Shown one piece after another: positions 26,336 through 34,778 of a stretch of 64,000 bases of DNA. A model generated the notes under the pieces. The model had not been told where the DNA came from and did not search any database. It saw only the letters and a list, made by a program, of their open reading frames with translations. The stretch is from Streptomyces sp. NBC_00154 (GTDB lineage Bacteria > Actinomycetota > Actinomycetes > Streptomycetales > Streptomycetaceae), in contig NZ_JAPEMI010000001.1 in assembly GCF_026342835.1 (NCBI RefSeq), forward strand, positions 7,322,501-7,386,500. Direction: 5' to 3'. Within the stretch, counting starts at the first letter, position 1. Every line of letters starts with the position of its first letter. Made by a program: the position numbers and the translations under genes.

Positions 26336-27502
26336 ATGAAGACAGAACAGCTGGTCAGTACGTTCATCGAGTACTTCGAAGAGCGCGCCCATCGCCGGAT
26401 CGTCGGCTCGACGCTGCTGCCACCGCCCGGCGACCCCGTACTGTTCACCACCTCCGGCATGCACCCGCTCACTCCATACCTGGAGGGCCGCTCCCATCCG
26501 CTGGGCAGGCGGCTGGTCAACGTGCAGCGGTGTCTGCGCACCACGGACCTGGAGGAGGTCGGCGACACCACTCACCTGACAGTCTTCGAGATGCTCGGTA
26601 CCTGGTCGCTGGGCGACTACGAAGGCCCGCTCAGTCTCGACTGGGGATACGGGTTGCTCACCGAGGGACTGGGTATCGATCCTGGCCTGCTGCATGCCAC
26701 CGTCCATGCCGGTGACAGTCAGACCGGGCCCGACACCGCTTCCCTTCAGCTGTGGCAGGACCGCGGCGTCCCCGTTGAACTCACCGTGGAGGACAACTGG
26801 TGGTCCAACGGACCTGTCGGACCGTGTGGTCCTGACTCGGAGATCTTCCTGTGGAGCGGTGACTGCCCACCCCAGTCAACCCCCACCCGCGACGACCGCT
26901 GGGTGGAGGTGTGGAACCACGTGATGATGACCCACCGCCGGCTCGACGACGGTTCCTTCGTGCCTCTACCCCAGCGCAATGTCGACACCGGACTCGGCCT
27001 GGAGCGGCTGTCCTCACTGCTCCAGGGCAAGCCGTCCGTGTTCGAGTGCGACGTCTTCGACCCTTGGCGCCGCCTCGTGCCGCCCCTGTGGCCCCTGGAG
27101 GAGCCCTCACTGCGTCTGGTCTGCGACCACCTGCGCTCGGCCATCGTGGTGCTCGGCGACGGCGTGCGCCCGGCCAACACCGGACGGGGCTACGTGCTGC
27201 GCCGCCTGGTACGGCGGGTGCTGACCGTGCTCTGGCGGGACGAGCCCTCACGTGGTGTCGAAGACCTGCCGGAAGAACTGGTCCAGCACACCCTGGACCA
27301 CTTCCGGCAGGACATGCGCCCAGGCGACGTACTACGGATGTTGCTCGAGGAGGAGCGCCGGTTCCGTCGGCTCCTGGAGCGCGGTCGGCAGGTGCTTGCC
27401 CGACCCCGGTTCCAAGGCCGGCTGACCGAGGAGGACTTCCACTACCTCCACGACACCCATGGTCTGCCACGTGAGCTGGTCACGAGCCTGCGGCAGGAGT
27501 GA
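26336..27502 (+). CDS. Free-standing alanyl-tRNA-synthetase-like catalytic protein
   Basis: A 388-residue class II synthetase homolog covering only the catalytic and anticodon-side helical parts of AlaRS (the full enzyme has about 880 residues). Motif 1 region: LFTTSGMHPLTPYLEGR; motif 2: NVQRCLRTTDLEEVGDTTHL and FEMLGTWSLGDYEGP; SNGPVGPCGPDSEIF for alanine binding; motif 3: NVDTGLGLERLSSLLQG; and DGVRPANTGRGYVLRRLVRR. The editing, oligomerisation and C-Ala domains are absent. It may load alanine, or another amino acid, on a carrier or tRNA for a side reaction. AAGGAG precedes the ATG. A short ORF lies upstream. Confidence 0.85.
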   Translation: MKTEQLVSTFIEYFEERAHRRIVGSTLLPPPGDPVLFTTSGMHPLTPYLEGRSHPLGRRLVNVQRCLRTTDLEEVGDTTHLTVFEMLGTWSLGDYEGPLSLDWGYGLLTEGLGIDPGLLHATVHAGDSQTGPDTASLQLWQDRGVPVELTVEDNWWSNGPVGPCGPDSEIFLWSGDCPPQSTPTRDDRWVEVWNHVMMTHRRLDDGSFVPLPQRNVDTGLGLERLSSLLQGKPSVFECDVFDPWRRLVPPLWPLEEPSLRLVCDHLRSAIVVLGDGVRPANTGRGYVLRRLVRRVLTVLWRDEPSRGVEDLPEELVQHTLDHFRQDMRPGDVLRMLLEEERRFRRLLERGRQVLARPRFQGRLTEEDFHYLHDTHGLPRELVTSLRQE

Positions 27503-27539
27503 GGCCTGCGGGGGCGACGCGCTTCGCCGGGTGGGCAAC

Positions 27540-28187
27540 GACGACCTTACGGCCGTGCCTTCGCATCCGAGATCGTGGTCGGCGCCGACGACCACCGCAG
27601 GGTCGTGCGCCGTGCCGTCGCCCCCCGGCCACGCGGACGCCTCGTTCGCCGGGTACGTCATGTGGCTCGGCCTGGTCGAGGAAGCCGTCATCGCAGGACG
27701 ATACCGCTGGCCGCGCGGCGTCGACAAATGGCCCTTCGCCCCGGGGCCTGCCAGATCGGCTTCGCCTGATATGACGCCAGCCGCAACGACCTCCGGCGCG
27801 AGGCGGGCTGCGTCGTCGTCGACGACGTCATCCGTCATACCCTCGCCGCCACCGACGTACCGGACGTCACACTCCGCGAACTCGCCGCCAGAGCAGGCGA
27901 CTGGTGGCAGCATGCCTGGCGCCACGTCATCGTGGACTGTCTCGAACGGCGCGCTGTGCTCGGCACCCCGATTGCCGAGCACGTTCCCGACCGGCTCGTC
28001 AACCGATGCCTCGCCTTCGTCGGTGACGCCGCACACGTGCCTACCTTCGATGACCGGCTCCGGCTGCAGCATGTCTCTGGAGGACGCCGAGGCCATCGCT
28101 GGTGCTGGCGCGTCCGGTGTCCCCGAGCTGGAGATGGAGCGGGCACTCGAGCGGTACGACCGCATGCGACCGATCAGAGTCCGTTGA
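27540..28187 (+). pseudogene. Decayed FAD-dependent monooxygenase
   Basis: Pieces of one flavin hydroxylase gene appear in order but in different frames: VVGADDHRRVVRRAVAP, then HADASFAGYVMWLGLVEEAV and AGRYRWPRGVDKWPF, then after a deletion DCLERRAVLGTPIAEHVPDR with LAFVGDAAHVPT (the second FAD motif), and finally SLEDAEAIAGAGASGVPELE. At least three frameshifts and one deletion of about 20-30 codons are needed to join them. The first part of the gene, with GxGxxG, is missing. Confidence 0.75.
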
Positions 28188-28199
28188 TCCGTTCCCCAA

Positions 28200-28308
28200 C
28201 TGGAAGATACGGATTGGGAATTGGCCAATCCGTATCTGCCGATCGGTGAGTTCAGCCTGTGCCCCGCACGGCTCCGACAGCAGTTCGAGGGCGTGATCTG
28301 GCGGGTCA
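28200..28308 (+). pseudogene. N-terminal scrap of an IS5/IS427-type transposase
   Basis: The DNA encodes DWELANPYLPIGEFSLCPAR and then LRQQFEGVIWR. The complete transposase at 49534 has DWEFIEPYLPIGEYGPYPER and LRQQFEGVIWR in the same place, so this is the start of a related element. Similarity stops at 28308. Confidence 0.75.
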
Positions 28309-28372
28309 GCGGGGCAGGGAGGACGGCGGCGGCCGTCGTGGTGACGGGCGCGGATCTTCTGGGCCTCGCGGG

Positions 28373-28729
28373 TCACCAGAGGCCGTGGTGGACCAGACCC
28401 AGAGCCAGGGCGGCCGCCGCGGTGGAGAGGAACACGATGCCGCCTACGATGTCGCGGGAGCCCACCCGCAGGTGGGCGATGATTGCGCCGATGAAGTACA
28501 GCACGAGGCCGGAGGCGGCCAGGGTCCCCAGGAGCGGCACGGCGAACCCGGCCAGCAGCCCCACGGTGCCCGCTGCCAGCAGCATGCCCAGCACCGGTAC
28601 CCACTTGCGGGGGATGCCCTTCATGTCCGCCTGGGTCTTGGGGTATTCGTGGCCGATCAGGTAGGTGACGGCGGCGGCACCGTTGAAGACCGCGCCGATG
28701 ATGGTGACCGTGACGTAGGCGGCGAACAC
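28373..28729 (-). CDS. DoxX-like small membrane protein
   Basis: A 118-residue protein with four predicted membrane helices (AAYVTVTIIGAVFNGAAAVT; VPVLGMLLAAGTVGLLAGF; LGTLAASGLVLYFIGAIIAH; and a last one ending GLVHHGLW), in the DoxX/DoxD superfamily arrangement with conserved polar loops YLIGHEYPKTQADMKGIP and HLRVGSRD. Members are linked to oxidative or thiol stress, but this one has no informative neighbour. The GTG at 28729 follows GGAGAA; a GTG at 28768 is an alternative start. Confidence 0.78.
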   Translation of the reverse strand: MFAAYVTVTIIGAVFNGAAAVTYLIGHEYPKTQADMKGIPRKWVPVLGMLLAAGTVGLLAGFAVPLLGTLAASGLVLYFIGAIIAHLRVGSRDIVGGIVFLSTAAAALALGLVHHGLW

Positions 28730-28769
28730 GATTTCTCCGTTTCTGTGCGGAATTGCATTGCTGGGCACT

Positions 28770-29398
28770 CCGTCGCGGGATGCCGTTCTCCTGATGACGA
28801 GCCAGCGACTCGATTTGTGACATCAGTTGGCAGCCGGGCGTGCCAGTGGTCTCGAACGCCATCCAGGAGGGCGCGCAGGCCCTCAGCGTGCTCCGTGCGG
28901 CGGCAGAGGATGCAGTCGACGGCACGCCGGAGGAGAGGCGGTACTTCTTGGAGCACGGTCAGTACGAGATGACCGCCTGGCCTGCTGGGGGTGCGCGCGA
29001 CAACCGGCGAAACCCGCCCGAGCCAGCGCGGGGAGAGATGTGGGCATGGAGACGCTGGTGGAAGAGGCTGTCATTGATTACGGCGCTCAGTCACATCCCC
29101 TGCGGCTGAGCACGCTGGTTGGCCTTACGTTCCTGGGACGGGACGGTCGAGCCCTTCGTGCGGTTGGGCCGCCCAGGGGTGCTGGGTGCGGCTTTCACCT
29201 GGCTGCCATCCGTGGCTGCCGTGGCTTGGCCGCCCGGCGCCCCACGAGGACGAGGCCGCCACATTGTTCACGAGCAGCAGCATGCTGTGGTTTGCACCTG
29301 GCGGGCAGACGCTTGACGTGGCGGGACTGAGCGTCCGCCCTGTTGGCAAGAAGTGCGGCTGGTTCGCGCGTGCTGGACCGTGCCGTGCATGGGGCCGG
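28770..29398. other. Interval with a coding scrap
   Basis: No intact gene. On the plus strand, 28846-28990 encodes SNAIQEGAQALSVLRAAAED, AVDGTPEERRYFL and EHGQYEMTAW with GC-rich third positions, which looks like a fragment of a real protein that I cannot name. The rest shows nothing recognisable. Confidence 0.3.
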
Positions 29399-29740
29399 TC
29401 ACGGCCCGGACAGGCCGAGCAGGTCTGCCGCATTGGTGTCGAGGATCATCGAGACCTCCTCCGGGGCGAGCCCTGAGTTAACGATGTAGTCCACGGCCCG
29501 CAGGAAGACCTCTCCGTCCTCGTACGGAAAATCCGTGCCGAGTACGAGGCGGTCTGCCCCGAATGATGCCGCGGCGGCGACGAGCGCCGGCGAATGCACG
29601 TGGCTGACCGTGTCGTACCACAGGCGGCCGACGGCGATCGATGGCAGCTCGGGCGTCTCAGGGGACTCGAACGCCGGATGGTCGTCAAGCCGGCGCGGCA
29701 GCAAAGGCAGCGCCCCGCCAAGGTGCGTAGGCCAGGATGC
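29399..29740 (-). pseudogene. 3' fragment of an amidohydrolase-2-type gene
   Basis: The minus strand encodes the C-terminal 112 or so residues of an ACMSD-like metal-dependent amidohydrolase: THLGGALPLLPRRLDD, LWYDTVSHVHSPALVAAAAS, ADRLVLGTDFPYEDGE with the conserved Asp metal ligand, and MILDTNAADLLGL. The N-terminal part with the metal-binding HxH is absent; upstream the frame continues into unrelated sequence. Confidence 0.75.
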
Positions 29741-29881
29741 GCATAGCGTGACAGGCGAAGCGCTGGTCGTTCGCTCCGTGATTCCGAGGGTGGCTTGCCC
29801 ACGGTGTCGGCGCCCTGGCCGGAGCCGAACGAACCCGCCCGCCGGTTGGTCGTTCTCCCGGCCCCGGTGCGCCGCGGATAT

Positions 29882-29918
29882 GCCGGGGTGGGCCAGGAAA
29901 TCCCTGGCCCACCCCGGC
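29882..29918. terminator. Strong 16-bp terminator hairpin
   Basis: GCCGGGGTGGGCCAGG (29882-29897) and CCTGGCCCACCCCGGC (29903-29918) pair perfectly around AAATC. It lies 22 bases beyond the stop of the minus-strand PRC gene. Confidence 0.8.
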
Positions 29919-29939
29919 CTTGCGCTTGAGGGGCTCGTG

Positions 29940-30287
29940 TCAGAGGCGAGGGGCGTCGTAATATTCACCGACCGCTTCGTGATAGCCCGGGTCGCCGAGG
30001 TGCTTGTCCTTGTCGAACTCGGGTGAGTCCTTGATCTCTGCCTTGGTACGCGAGACGTGGATCTTCTTCTCCGAGGCGTCGATGAGGGTGATGGTTCCGG
30101 CAGGCAGCAGTACGTGCTTACCGAAGATCCAGACGCCGGTGTCGACCACGATGCAGGAGGAGCCAACCTCATCGGAGTGCTTGTCGACCTTGCCGATGCT
30201 TCCGTCGGTCGCCTCGACCTTGTAACCGGTCAGGTTCGTGCCGACGGTGTAGCCCGTGGTCGGCTGGTATCCCCAGATGTCGCTCAT
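29940..30287 (-). CDS. PRC-barrel domain protein
   Basis: A 115-residue soluble protein. After MSDIWGYQPTTGYTVGTNLT comes a PRC-barrel: GYKVEATDGSIGKVDKHSDE, then SSCIVVDTGVWIFGKHVLLP and AGTITLIDASEKKIHVSRTK, ending in an acidic tail with DSPEFDKDKHLGDPGYHEAV. PRC-barrels bind RNA or partner proteins; stress-associated actinomycete versions are common. AAGGAG lies seven bases before the ATG, and a very strong terminator follows, so it is a single-gene unit. Confidence 0.85.
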   Translation of the reverse strand: MSDIWGYQPTTGYTVGTNLTGYKVEATDGSIGKVDKHSDEVGSSCIVVDTGVWIFGKHVLLPAGTITLIDASEKKIHVSRTKAEIKDSPEFDKDKHLGDPGYHEAVGEYYDAPRL

Positions 30288-30787
30288 GCGTAGCTCCTTC
30301 ATTGCGTGCAGGTTGAGAGAAATCTGTAATTCGCCGTCGATCAGACGCGGCGCTTCCCTCTCGAACATTCGCGTGCCCACCCTCGGAGATCTCACACGGT
30401 CGGATCCACCCGCCCACAGGCATCCCTTGCCGTGGCGGCAGCTGGCCAGTCCTTCGTCGCTGGTCAGCGCCTCGCGCTCCGTCGGTGCGGATCCCAGGAA
30501 TTGGTTGGGGACGCTGGGGCGGAGGTCTGCGAGTCGGGGGTTCCGTACTGCTTCTGTGCTCAGTCACAACAAGTGGCTACCTGCGCCGAAGCGGGATCCG
30601 CTGCACGATCCCGGACAATGCCGATCACGTCCAGCTTCACGCCGGTGCAGATGGTGCTGAACCAACGCGGCCTCCACGTCTACTGACGGCTCGCTGTCTC
30701 CTGCCCCGCAACCGGTGAAACCTGTCCGGGGCCGGCCGCGTCGCAAGGGCAAGACAGCCTGCCACACCGTTCTTTCAGGAGGTCGAA
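30288..30787. other. Interval with a small transposase scrap
   Basis: No gene is supported. Near 30574-30640 on the plus strand the residues YLRRSGIRCTIPDNADH resemble the LRRRGIRCTIPDKADQ motif of IS5-type transposases, so a short scrap of one is likely. The minus-strand promoter of the PRC gene and the plus-strand promoter of the lipoprotein gene must lie at the two ends. Confidence 0.35.
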
Positions 30788-31687
30788 ATGCGTATAACGG
30801 CATCGCGCTCCATCAACCTGCTTGCTGTGGCGGCCTTGTTCGCCGTATGTCTGGGGACTGTCTCCGGTTGCGGTAGCGAGAAGGAAGCCGACAGCCGCGC
30901 GGATGTGGCGACAGACCGTGCCCGGCAGGTCGCCGCAGCCTGGGACGGTTCAACCGCAGCTGCCGCGTGGCGTGCTGGCTACTACCCCATGGGGGAGACG
31001 GTGCAGCTGCCGCGGGGCGGCCTGCGCAGCCAGGCCGATAAGCAGGCCTACGAAGACCAAAGTTTCGTTCTGCGAGGCAAGTTGCCCGACACCTGGCCGA
31101 AGGACGGCCAGGTGACTTGGGCCGGGAGTGGATCGGTCACACGGTCGCTGGTGGGGGCGGATAGGTCGTACAAGACCCTGGCTGGTGCCCGCGTCAACGG
31201 AAAATCACACCTGACTGTGACCGGGGCGAAGCTGGGTGAGATGAGCGTGGCCACCAGCCGTGGGCCGGCGACGGTCCCAGCCTGGTTCTTCACCTTGGAT
31301 GGCTATGCCTCCCCCCTCAAGCGGGCCGCTGCCGTCCCGTCGAAACTTCCCCGGCCGCCTATCAGGCCGGCCCGTGGCATCCCCGGTTATCCGGTCAACC
31401 GGCCGGTCCAGATTGCCGCAGACGGGCGATCGGTGACCGTGGTCGCCCTGCATGGTGTCTGCGACGACGGCCCCGTGGTGGATGTGCTGGAGACACGCGG
31501 CAGCGTAGTGCTGTCTGCCTCTGTCAAGTACCTGAAGGACGACGGCGACTGCACCAAGCAGGCGAGGATGCAGCAGGTAACGGTGAAGCTGGAACGACCC
31601 GTGGGCGACCGCGTTCTGCTCGACGCGCCCACCGGCCAGCCGGTCCGCTACAAGGGACCGCACGGGACCTCGGCGACTTGGAGCTGA
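30788..31687 (+). CDS. Secreted lipoprotein of unknown function
   Basis: A 299-residue protein with a type II signal peptide and lipobox VSGC (Cys 28). After a charged stretch it is rich in beta strands, with YYPMGETVQLPRGGLRSQAD, a central VPAWFFTLDGYASPL and a late VVALHGVCDDGPVVDVLETR followed by CTKQARMQQVTV; the two Cys residues may form a disulfide. I do not recognise a domain. AGGAGG precedes the ATG at good distance. Two scraps of other genes and a terminator follow. Confidence 0.8.
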   Translation: MRITASRSINLLAVAALFAVCLGTVSGCGSEKEADSRADVATDRARQVAAAWDGSTAAAAWRAGYYPMGETVQLPRGGLRSQADKQAYEDQSFVLRGKLPDTWPKDGQVTWAGSGSVTRSLVGADRSYKTLAGARVNGKSHLTVTGAKLGEMSVATSRGPATVPAWFFTLDGYASPLKRAAAVPSKLPRPPIRPARGIPGYPVNRPVQIAADGRSVTVVALHGVCDDGPVVDVLETRGSVVLSASVKYLKDDGDCTKQARMQQVTVKLERPVGDRVLLDAPTGQPVRYKGPHGTSATWS

Positions 31688-31799
31688 GTTTGTCCACTCC
31701 TGTTCCCCTCCCTCGCCGACTGGCTTGACGAACGCCACCGCTGCTGGCCGGCCGCGATCAACCCTCGCCCTTCGAGGAGTTGAAGCAGCGGCGGCGGGT

Positions 31800-31900
31800 T
31801 GTCTCGAGCAGTGGCGCGGGCGGCCGTGCGAACCGACGAACTCGCCATCGCCTACCAGGCCGCGCTCCACCTCGCAGCCGTCCTCATCCGGACTCGGCGG
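31800..31900 (+). pseudogene. Possible C-terminal scrap of an IS5-type transposase
   Basis: One frame reads DELAIAYQAALHLAAVLIRT followed by RRLS. This is like the closing helix of IS5-family transposases (RYDKLAxxYxAALxLAxxLIW-type). It is short, and identification rests on this one helix. Confidence 0.35.
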
Positions 31901-31904
31901 CTGA

Positions 31905-32160
31905 GCAATACGGGATCCCCGAAAGGCTCGTCAGGCCAACGCATGGATAACGAGCGGTTCTGCTCTTCGTCAAAGGTGTCGGCCAGGACCTGGGCCTCCT
32001 GGCGGTTCCCTTCGAAGAGCCCCCGCTGGTCGGCGTGCACGACCAGGACGTCGTGACTGTCGATCACCTCCGAAATGCCGCGGGTCTCGATAGTGTCCGA
32101 CCACGCGTTGAGGTTCCGGCATTGCTTGTCGCGGGGAGCCTCCAGGCTCCTTCCCGGGAC
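31905..32160 (-). pseudogene. Fragment of an unidentified gene
   Basis: For about 80 codons the minus strand reads as protein with GC-rich third positions: RNLNAWSDTIETRGISEVID, SHDVLVVHADQRGLFEGNRQ, EAQVLADTFDEEQNRSLSMR and WPDEPFGDPVLL. It has no proper start, and its end runs into the transposase scrap at 31900. I do not recognise the family. Confidence 0.4.
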
Positions 32161-32167
32161 GCCGGGG

Positions 32168-32210
32168 CGGGCCCCTCGCAGGATGATCTTTCCGTCCTGC
32201 GAGGGGCCCG
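32168..32210. terminator. Perfect 16-bp hairpin
   Basis: CGGGCCCCTCGCAGGA (32168-32183) pairs perfectly with TCCTGCGAGGGGCCCG (32195-32210); loop 11 bases. It lies 24 bases after the stop of the minus-strand hydrolase and likely ends its transcript. Confidence 0.8.
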
Positions 32211-32233
32211 ACCACGTTCGCGGCTCCTTCGGG

Positions 32234-33082
32234 TCACTGAGCGGTTCTTTTTGAGGCGCTTTCGATCAGGTGGGTGACGGCACCGGGGTTGGTGAGCTGA
32301 GCGCCGTGCGGCGCGTCGATCTCCACCGTGTGTGCGTGAGCGCGGTCGGCCATGAAGCGTTCTGCGGCGGTCGGGATGGCGTGGTCGTTCTTGGCGACGA
32401 GGTACCAGGACGGGATGGTCTTCCAGGCCGGCGCGCCGGAGGGCTCGCCCAGGGCCTGGGCGGCGATCGGTCGCTGCGTGGCGGCGAGTGCGGCGGCGTC
32501 ACGCGTCGTGCCATGGCCGCTCAGGAAGACATCGCTGAACTTGTTGGGCTTCAGGTAGAGGTCGACACCGGGCGAGCCGTCGGCCTGGGCGAAGGGAACG
32601 GAGCTGAGGGCGGTGGGGACCGGGGCAGCGGGGTCGTCCGTGAGGTGGCTACCGGGGAACCTCGCGCTCAGGGCGCCGATGTTCTCGCCCTGGTCGGGGG
32701 CGAAGGCGGCGATGTAGACCAGGGACTTGACGTTGGGGTTGTCGGTGGCTGCGTTGGTGATGACCGCCCCGCCATAGGAGTGGCCGACCAGAATGATGGG
32801 GCCGCTGATGCTCTTGAGGTAGGCGGCGAGGTAGGAGGAGTCGGCGGACAGGCTGCGCAGCGGGTTCGCCGGGGCCACGACCGGATAGCCGTCCTTCTGC
32901 AAGCGCTTGACCACGCTGCTCCAGCCAGAGGCGTCCGCCCAGGCACCGTGCACCAGCACCACGGTCGGCTTGGGCGCGTCCGAGGCTACGGGGACGGCGG
33001 AAGCGGTGGGGAGAAATACTGCGGTCAATCCGAGGCCGGCGGCGGTCAGGGCGGCGGAGATCAGCAAGCGGGGGCGGGACAT
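32234..33082 (-). CDS. Secreted alpha/beta hydrolase
   Basis: A 282-residue exported esterase-like protein. A Sec signal peptide ends near PTASAVPVA. The mature part has VVLVHGAWADASGWSSVV (oxyanion hole), the nucleophile motif ILVGHSYGGAVI, an Asp in LVAKNDHAIPT and a His in EIDAPHGAQLTNP. It resembles the salicylate-esterase/EstC-like group found in many Streptomyces. GGAG precedes the ATG. It lies 58 bases after the next hydrolase gene on the same strand, so the two may be cotranscribed. Confidence 0.87.
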   Translation of the reverse strand: MSRPRLLISAALTAAGLGLTAVFLPTASAVPVASDAPKPTVVLVHGAWADASGWSSVVKRLQKDGYPVVAPANPLRSLSADSSYLAAYLKSISGPIILVGHSYGGAVITNAATDNPNVKSLVYIAAFAPDQGENIGALSARFPGSHLTDDPAAPVPTALSSVPFAQADGSPGVDLYLKPNKFSDVFLSGHGTTRDAAALAATQRPIAAQALGEPSGAPAWKTIPSWYLVAKNDHAIPTAAERFMADRAHAHTVEIDAPHGAQLTNPGAVTHLIESASKRTAQ

Positions 33083-33140
33083 CGGAAACTCCAGGGGGTG
33101 AGGTCGGCGCTGGGCGCCGGAAGGGGGGAGAGGGGGTGTG

Positions 33141-33962
33141 TCAGGTGTGGGCCTGACGGCGGTCGGCGGCCCAGGAGAGTGCGTAGTCGGCGACCTCCTC
33201 CCAGCCGTCCTGCCCCACGGTGTAGTGGGAGCGGTCGGGGAACTCCCGGTAATCGGTGATGGCAGTGGACCTGCGGTAGAGGCGGGCATTCGCCTTGTTC
33301 ACCTTGGGCGGGACGACGTGGTCGGCTCCTCCGGCGATGAACAGCAGCGGCGCGCGGTTGCTGTTGCGGAAGTCGACTCGGCTGATCGCGCGGGGGTTGA
33401 AGTTGGCGAAGGCGCCCTGGAAGAGGACACGTGCCGAACCCGGAATGTGGTGCCGGTCGTAGACCGCCTGTGATGCGGCGCTGTCCAGGGTGTTGGTAAA
33501 GGCATAGTGGAACTGGCGCGGGGTCAGTCCCACCGCCTTGTTCTTGTTGGCGGGGTTGCGCAGCAGTGGCCAGGCAGATCTCAGCGTGGACAGCGGCAGC
33601 GGCAGCACGCCCTTGACCGGGGCGGAATCGATGGCCACGCCCGCGCAGCCCAGTCCCCGGTCGAGCAGTATCTGCACGATCGCGCCGCCGAAGGAATGGC
33701 CCATGAGGATCGGGGGCTCGTCCAGGCGGAGGATGAACCGCTCGTAGTGCTCGACGATCTCGCCCAGCCCGATACCCGCAATCGTGGACGGGTCTCGCCG
33801 GAGCTTCTCGACGTCGCCTCCCACTCCTGGCCAGCCCGGGGCGAAGACATGGTGGCCCGAGGCGGTATAGCGGTCGATCCACTGCTCCCAACTGCGCGGA
33901 GTCATCCACAAACCGTGGATGAGGACAACGGTGCCGGTCTGCGGCTTGGCTTGAGGGGTCAC
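33141..33962 (-). CDS. Cytoplasmic alpha/beta hydrolase
   Basis: A 273-residue alpha/beta hydrolase without signal peptide: VVLIHGLWMTPRSWEQWI, nucleophile motif LMGHSFGGAIVQ, Asp in IAGGADHVVPP and His in FPDRSHYTVGQ. The start is a GTG (33960-33962) with GAGGAA just upstream. The palindrome AGAACGTTCT lies 18 bases upstream of the start and a related one at 34764 before the TetR gene, so TetR control is likely. Substrate unknown. Confidence 0.87.
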   Translation of the reverse strand: MTPQAKPQTGTVVLIHGLWMTPRSWEQWIDRYTASGHHVFAPGWPGVGGDVEKLRRDPSTIAGIGLGEIVEHYERFILRLDEPPILMGHSFGGAIVQILLDRGLGCAGVAIDSAPVKGVLPLPLSTLRSAWPLLRNPANKNKAVGLTPRQFHYAFTNTLDSAASQAVYDRHHIPGSARVLFQGAFANFNPRAISRVDFRNSNRAPLLFIAGGADHVVPPKVNKANARLYRRSTAITDYREFPDRSHYTVGQDGWEEVADYALSWAADRRQAHT

Positions 33963-33977
33963 GGTTCCTCATACGGG

Positions 33978-33993
33978 ATAGAACGTTCTGTCT
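33978..33993. promoter_or_regulatory. Palindromic operator-like site 1
   Basis: ATAGAACGTTCTGTCT contains the perfect 10-base palindrome AGAACGTTCT, 18 bases upstream of the GTG of the minus-strand hydrolase, where a repressor would block transcription. A second copy of the core (GAACGTTC) is at 34040-34047. Confidence 0.5.
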
Positions 33994-34038
33994 CTCTGGA
34001 CGCTAAGGGGGTCTCGGTCAATCTGTCAACAGGGAGAA

Positions 34039-34048
34039 GGAACGTTCT
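34039..34048. promoter_or_regulatory. Palindromic operator-like site 2
   Basis: GGAACGTTCT repeats the core of site 1 sixty bases further upstream of the hydrolase gene, suggesting cooperative binding. No gene lies between 34049 and 34158. Confidence 0.45.
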
Positions 34049-34158
34049 GGCCTCGTGGATGAATGTCACGTGCCGGCGCTCGGGTCGTGCCCGCCGGGGG
34101 CGTGAACCGAGGGCGCGCAGACGCGACGACGACTACGAAGCGTGGATCCGCGCGCAGG

Positions 34159-34752
34159 TCAGCAGGCGGCGGTCATCAGAGCCTCGGTGCCGCGGGCCAG
34201 CGTGTGACGGGCCGCCTCGGGGTCGCCGAGGTAGCCGGCGACCATGGCGCCGTCGCGCAGGGCGACCATGACGTCGGCTGCCTGCTCGGGCTCCGGATGA
34301 CCGTCGGCCCCGAACGCCTCGATGAGGGCCTGGCGGAACCACGCCCGATGAGTAAGGACGGCCTGATGAACCGGGCTGTCCGGGGCGGGGTACTCCGCGG
34401 CCGCGTTGATGAAGGGGCAGCCGCGGAACCCCGGGCTGCACACTTCCTGGCCGATCCCGTCCACGAGCAGCATGAGGAGATCGCGGGGCTCGGCGGCCTG
34501 CCGGGCGCCAGCTGCGAGGCTTGCCCGGATGGTCTCGTCCCTGGCGGACAGGTACGCGGTGACCAGGTCCTCCTTGCCCGGGAAATGGCGGTAGAACGTA
34601 GCACGGGTGACCTGCGCCTCCGCGATCACCCGGTCGACACCCACCGCGCGGATGCCTTCGATGTAGAACAGCCGCTCTGCCGTGGCCAGGAGGCGATCAC
34701 GTGCCTCGGACGGCCGCGTAGGCCCATTCATGGCAGATCGCGTCGCAGACAT
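34159..34752 (-). CDS. TetR-family regulator
   Basis: A 197-residue TetR-type regulator. The N-terminal DNA-binding domain has ARDRLLATAERLFYIEGIRA, VGVDRVIAEAQVTRATFYRH and FPGKEDLVTAYL; the C-terminal ligand domain includes CSPGFRGCPFINAAAEYP, typical of the branch that often regulates adjacent oxidoreductases or hydrolases. The palindrome-like site at 34764 lies just upstream, and matching sites precede the hydrolase gene, so it probably represses itself and the hydrolases. ATG 34729-34731 is an alternative start. Confidence 0.88.
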   Translation of the reverse strand: MSATRSAMNGPTRPSEARDRLLATAERLFYIEGIRAVGVDRVIAEAQVTRATFYRHFPGKEDLVTAYLSARDETIRASLAAGARQAAEPRDLLMLLVDGIGQEVCSPGFRGCPFINAAAEYPAPDSPVHQAVLTHRAWFRQALIEAFGADGHPEPEQAADVMVALRDGAMVAGYLGDPEAARHTLARGTEALMTAAC

Positions 34753-34763
34753 GCCTCAAGCAT

Positions 34764-34778
34764 ATAGAACGGTTCGTC
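34764..34778. promoter_or_regulatory. Operator-like site before the TetR gene
   Basis: ATAGAACGGTTCGTC resembles sites 1 and 2 but with one extra base between the half-sites (GAAC-G-GTTC). It begins 12 bases upstream of the TetR start codon, as expected for autoregulation. Confidence 0.4.

Noticed and set aside
32234..34752. Biosynthetic gene cluster around the two hydrolases, TetR and SDR
   Set aside because: No polyketide, peptide, terpene or other scaffold enzymes occur in the window.
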